Source: an uncultured bacterium
Lineage (GTDB): Bacteria > Fidelibacterota > Marinisomatia > Marinisomatales > UBA1611
Assembly: GCA_938092125.1 (NCBI GenBank)
Contig: CALKMQ010000199.1
Location: 1-8,661 of the forward strand
DNA: 8,661 nucleotides
Direction of reading: 5' to 3'
Shown piece after piece: positions 7,178-8,661 of the stretch. A model generated the notes under the pieces. It was not told where the DNA came from and did not search any database. It was given only the letters and a program-made list of their open reading frames with translations. Position numbers and translations under genes: made by a program. Position 1 is the first letter of the stretch. Each line of letters begins with the position of its first letter.

Positions 7178-7272
7178 TTATTTATATTATTTGGTTTAAA
7201 ATTTGTTCTATATTAGTCAATACTCTTCACAATATAAATGTCTTCTTTCTAAAATTATAGAACCAAACTATT
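7178..7272. promoter_or_regulatory. Divergent intergenic region, presumed promoters for both flanking genes
   Basis: This is the only intergenic gap above 20 bases in the window. It separates the start codons of the minus-strand CBS-like gene and the plus-strand NOX5-like gene, so both promoters must lie here or inside the neighbouring coding sequence. It is very AT-rich. A TTGACT (minus strand, 7215-7220) resembles a -35 element and TATAAA (7233-7238, plus strand) a -10, but neither has a convincing partner at normal spacing, so no specific promoter is assigned. Confidence 0.5.
7202..7267. repeat. Imperfect inverted repeat in the divergent promoter region
   Basis: TTTGTTCTATA (7202-7212) and TATAGAACCAAA (7256-7267) are reverse complements except for one extra base, separated by 43 bases. 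A second partial copy, TTTGGTT at 7190-7196, also pairs with AACCAAA at 7261-7267. The arms could be regulator-binding half-sites for the divergent pair, but in such AT-rich DNA chance is a serious alternative. Confidence 0.35.
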
Positions 7273-8661
7273 ATGGTTAACCAATCACATAAACTTAGTG
7301 GCCCATTTTTAATAGACTTAAAAAATAAATTTCGAGAAATAGCTGGTTCGGATAATAAAATTGATAGAAACGAGTTTAAAAATAGTCTAGTAATCGAAAA
7401 TGAAAAAATCATTAATCGCATTTTTGATATTTTTGATAAAGATGAAAATAATTTTTTAGATATAAATGAATTTATTAATGGTATTGAAACTTTAATTAAA
7501 AGTACTAACGCTCAAAAAATAAAGTTTGCGTTTGATATACATGACTTTGATGGTAGCGGAGATATCGATAAAGATGAATTAAAAATATTGATAAAAAATA
7601 TTCTTATTGAAAACAACTTAGACTTTGATTCAAATCAAGTTGATTTGATCGTTGATGAATTCTTTAGATATGGAGATGTTGATAAGAATGAAAGAATTGA
7701 TTTTAATGAGTTTTTCAACTTAATAAAAAAATATCCTGACTTAATAAATGGTCTAGCTGCTAACCCCGTAGCATGGTTTAGAAGTAATAAGTCAAGGCCA
7801 GATTATCAAACAACTAAGAAGGTTGTTTCAAAAATTGGTAGGGTACAAGTTCAAAATTTAAATGTATTGCAATGGCTCTTGGTCCCTCGGTTAATCTATT
7901 TTTATAATACAATTATCAATCGCAATAAAAATAATGAATTGATTTCTATTAAATCTTTAAAAATTTTACCCGAAAAAAATATATCATTTTCATTTGATAA
8001 ACCTAACTGGTTTAAGTTTCAAGCAGGTGACTATGTCTATATAAATTGTCCATGGGTTTCAAGGCTTCAGTGGTATCCTTTCAATATAATAAGCCCTACG
8101 AATGATAATTCAGTACTATTAAATATTAAGGCAGAGGGAGTTTGGCCACAAAAAATATATAATAAAACAATATCTATGTTGGGTGATAAAAATGTTGAAA
8201 ATCTTAAAATAAGGATTGACGGCCCATTTGGCTCATCGAGTGATAGAATTTTGCAATGTGAAAATTTGATAATTATTGCAGAGGATAGGGGAGTGGCAAA
8301 ATTCGCATCTGTTCTTCAAGATATACATTATAGAGCAAAAACAAATCAAATTCATTCTAAAGTAAAAACTCTTAATTTTATATGGCTTTGCAGTGAAGGT
8401 AATTATTTTGAATGGTTTAAAAAAATGCTTCAGGAATTAGATAAGAATTTTGACTTAAATAACTTTAATTATAGTATTTATTTTTTAGATAGGAATGCCT
8501 CCGATTTACCAAAAGACATGCTCTACGTTTCGAAAGACGTTTTTAAAAAAGAATTTAAAATTAATCTATTGCCTGGTGTCAAAAGTAGATACTATACCGG
8601 TACCCCATCATTACAAAATAAATTATCTGAGATTATTTCAGAATTAGATAATGGGAAATTT
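7273..8661 (+). CDS. NOX5-like EF-hand/FAD-NAD(P)H dehydrogenase-domain protein lacking the haem membrane core (3' end outside window)
   Basis: Open for 463 codons from ATG 7273 to the window edge. Residues 15-152 hold four EF-hands in calcineurin B/NOX5 arrangement. The loops are 23-34 (degenerate at positions 1 and 3), 55-66 (DKDENNFLDINE), 91-102 (DFDGSGDIDKDE, canonical) and 135-146 (DVDKNERIDFNE). Residues 199-214 (LQWLLVPRLIYFYNTI) match the end of the last NOX5 membrane helix. An FAD-type barrel follows (FQAGDYVYINCPW, 249-261; WYPFNIIS, 267-274), then DGPFG (316-320) and an NAD(P)H-domain segment ending in TGTPSL (442-447). Human NOX5 has about 200 residues of haem-binding helices between EF-hands and barrel; here only about 45 non-haem residues lie between. 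HPFT is YPFN, GAGIG is AEDRG (336-340) and the late CG-P Cys is T442. Probably soluble or peripheral; a calcium-responsive pseudoenzyme or partner subunit is inferred. By comparison with NOX5 little more than a dozen residues should be missing. No Shine-Dalgarno is visible. Confidence 0.85.
   Translation, partial: MVNQSHKLSGPFLIDLKNKFREIAGSDNKIDRNEFKNSLVIENEKIINRIFDIFDKDENNFLDINEFINGIETLIKSTNAQKIKFAFDIHDFDGSGDIDKDELKILIKNILIENNLDFDSNQVDLIVDEFFRYGDVDKNERIDFNEFFNLIKKYPDLINGLAANPVAWFRSNKSRPDYQTTKKVVSKIGRVQVQNLNVLQWLLVPRLIYFYNTIINRNKNNELISIKSLKILPEKNISFSFDKPNWFKFQAGDYVYINCPWVSRLQWYPFNIISPTNDNSVLLNIKAEGVWPQKIYNKTISMLGDKNVENLKIRIDGPFGSSSDRILQCENLIIIAEDRGVAKFASVLQDIHYRAKTNQIHSKVKTLNFIWLCSEGNYFEWFKKMLQELDKNFDLNNFNYSIYFLDRNASDLPKDMLYVSKDVFKKEFKINLLPGVKSRYYTGTPSLQNKLSEIISELDNGKF

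Noticed and set aside
6834..7199. Open plus-strand frame of about 120 codons opposite the CBS-like gene
   Set aside because: Antisense to PLP-enzyme motifs that are clearly under selection; it also spans the intergenic region without a ribosome-binding site.
7227..7421. Minus-strand frame covering the start of the NOX5-like gene, which might have been the real gene there
   Set aside because: The plus strand is open for 463 codons with EF-hand homology from about residue 15, so the minus frame is a shadow.
7780..7900. Frameshift or hidden membrane-helix segment at the linker of the NOX5-like gene
   Set aside because: The reading frame continues without a break and only about 45 residues separate EF-hand 4 from the helix remnant; there is no room for the missing core in any frame.

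Overview
The window is an AT-rich, densely coded chromosomal segment from a Gram-negative bacterium. A Kdo transferase (lipid A synthesis) implies an outer membrane. Spacing is operon-like and no RNA genes, insertion sequences, CRISPR arrays or phage genes were seen. The adjacent ftsY and rimO genes and the Bacteroidota-like TlpA/redoxin sequence suggest Bacteroidota or an FCB-group relative, such as an AT-rich marine lineage. This placement is inference and weak.

Region 1 (1-4377, + strand) is a tight housekeeping operon: the 3' end of waaA/kdtA, a CDP-alcohol phosphatidyltransferase (PgsA-like), ftsY (SRP receptor), rimO (ribosomal protein S12 methylthiotransferase), and a QEGLA-motif (DUF1704, MATCAP-like) putative zinc peptidase. 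Neighbouring genes overlap or lie at most 12 bases apart, so one transcript is likely. The themes are envelope lipids, membrane targeting and ribosome modification; the peptidase-like gene is the functional unknown.

Region 2 (4374-7177, - strand) is a two-gene unit read toward region 1. The first gene encodes a cystathionine beta-synthase-type PLP enzyme made of the catalytic core only. It overlaps by four bases an unusual membrane-anchored fusion of a complete GH1 beta-glucosidase-like domain with a C-terminal TlpA/redoxin domain (CxxC). The fusion starts at TTG behind a good Shine-Dalgarno sequence. The converging units overlap at their stop codons.

Region 3 (7178-8661) is a 95-base divergent intergenic region followed by a + strand gene that runs off the window end, open for all 463 codons. 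It encodes a NOX5-like protein with four EF-hands followed by the FAD/NAD(P)H dehydrogenase half of an NADPH oxidase. The multi-helix haem-binding membrane core is missing and several dehydrogenase motifs are degenerate. This gene and the GH1-redoxin fusion are the two most unusual objects here. Whether the CBS, GH1-redoxin and NOX5-like genes form one redox/sulfur system is speculation based on proximity.
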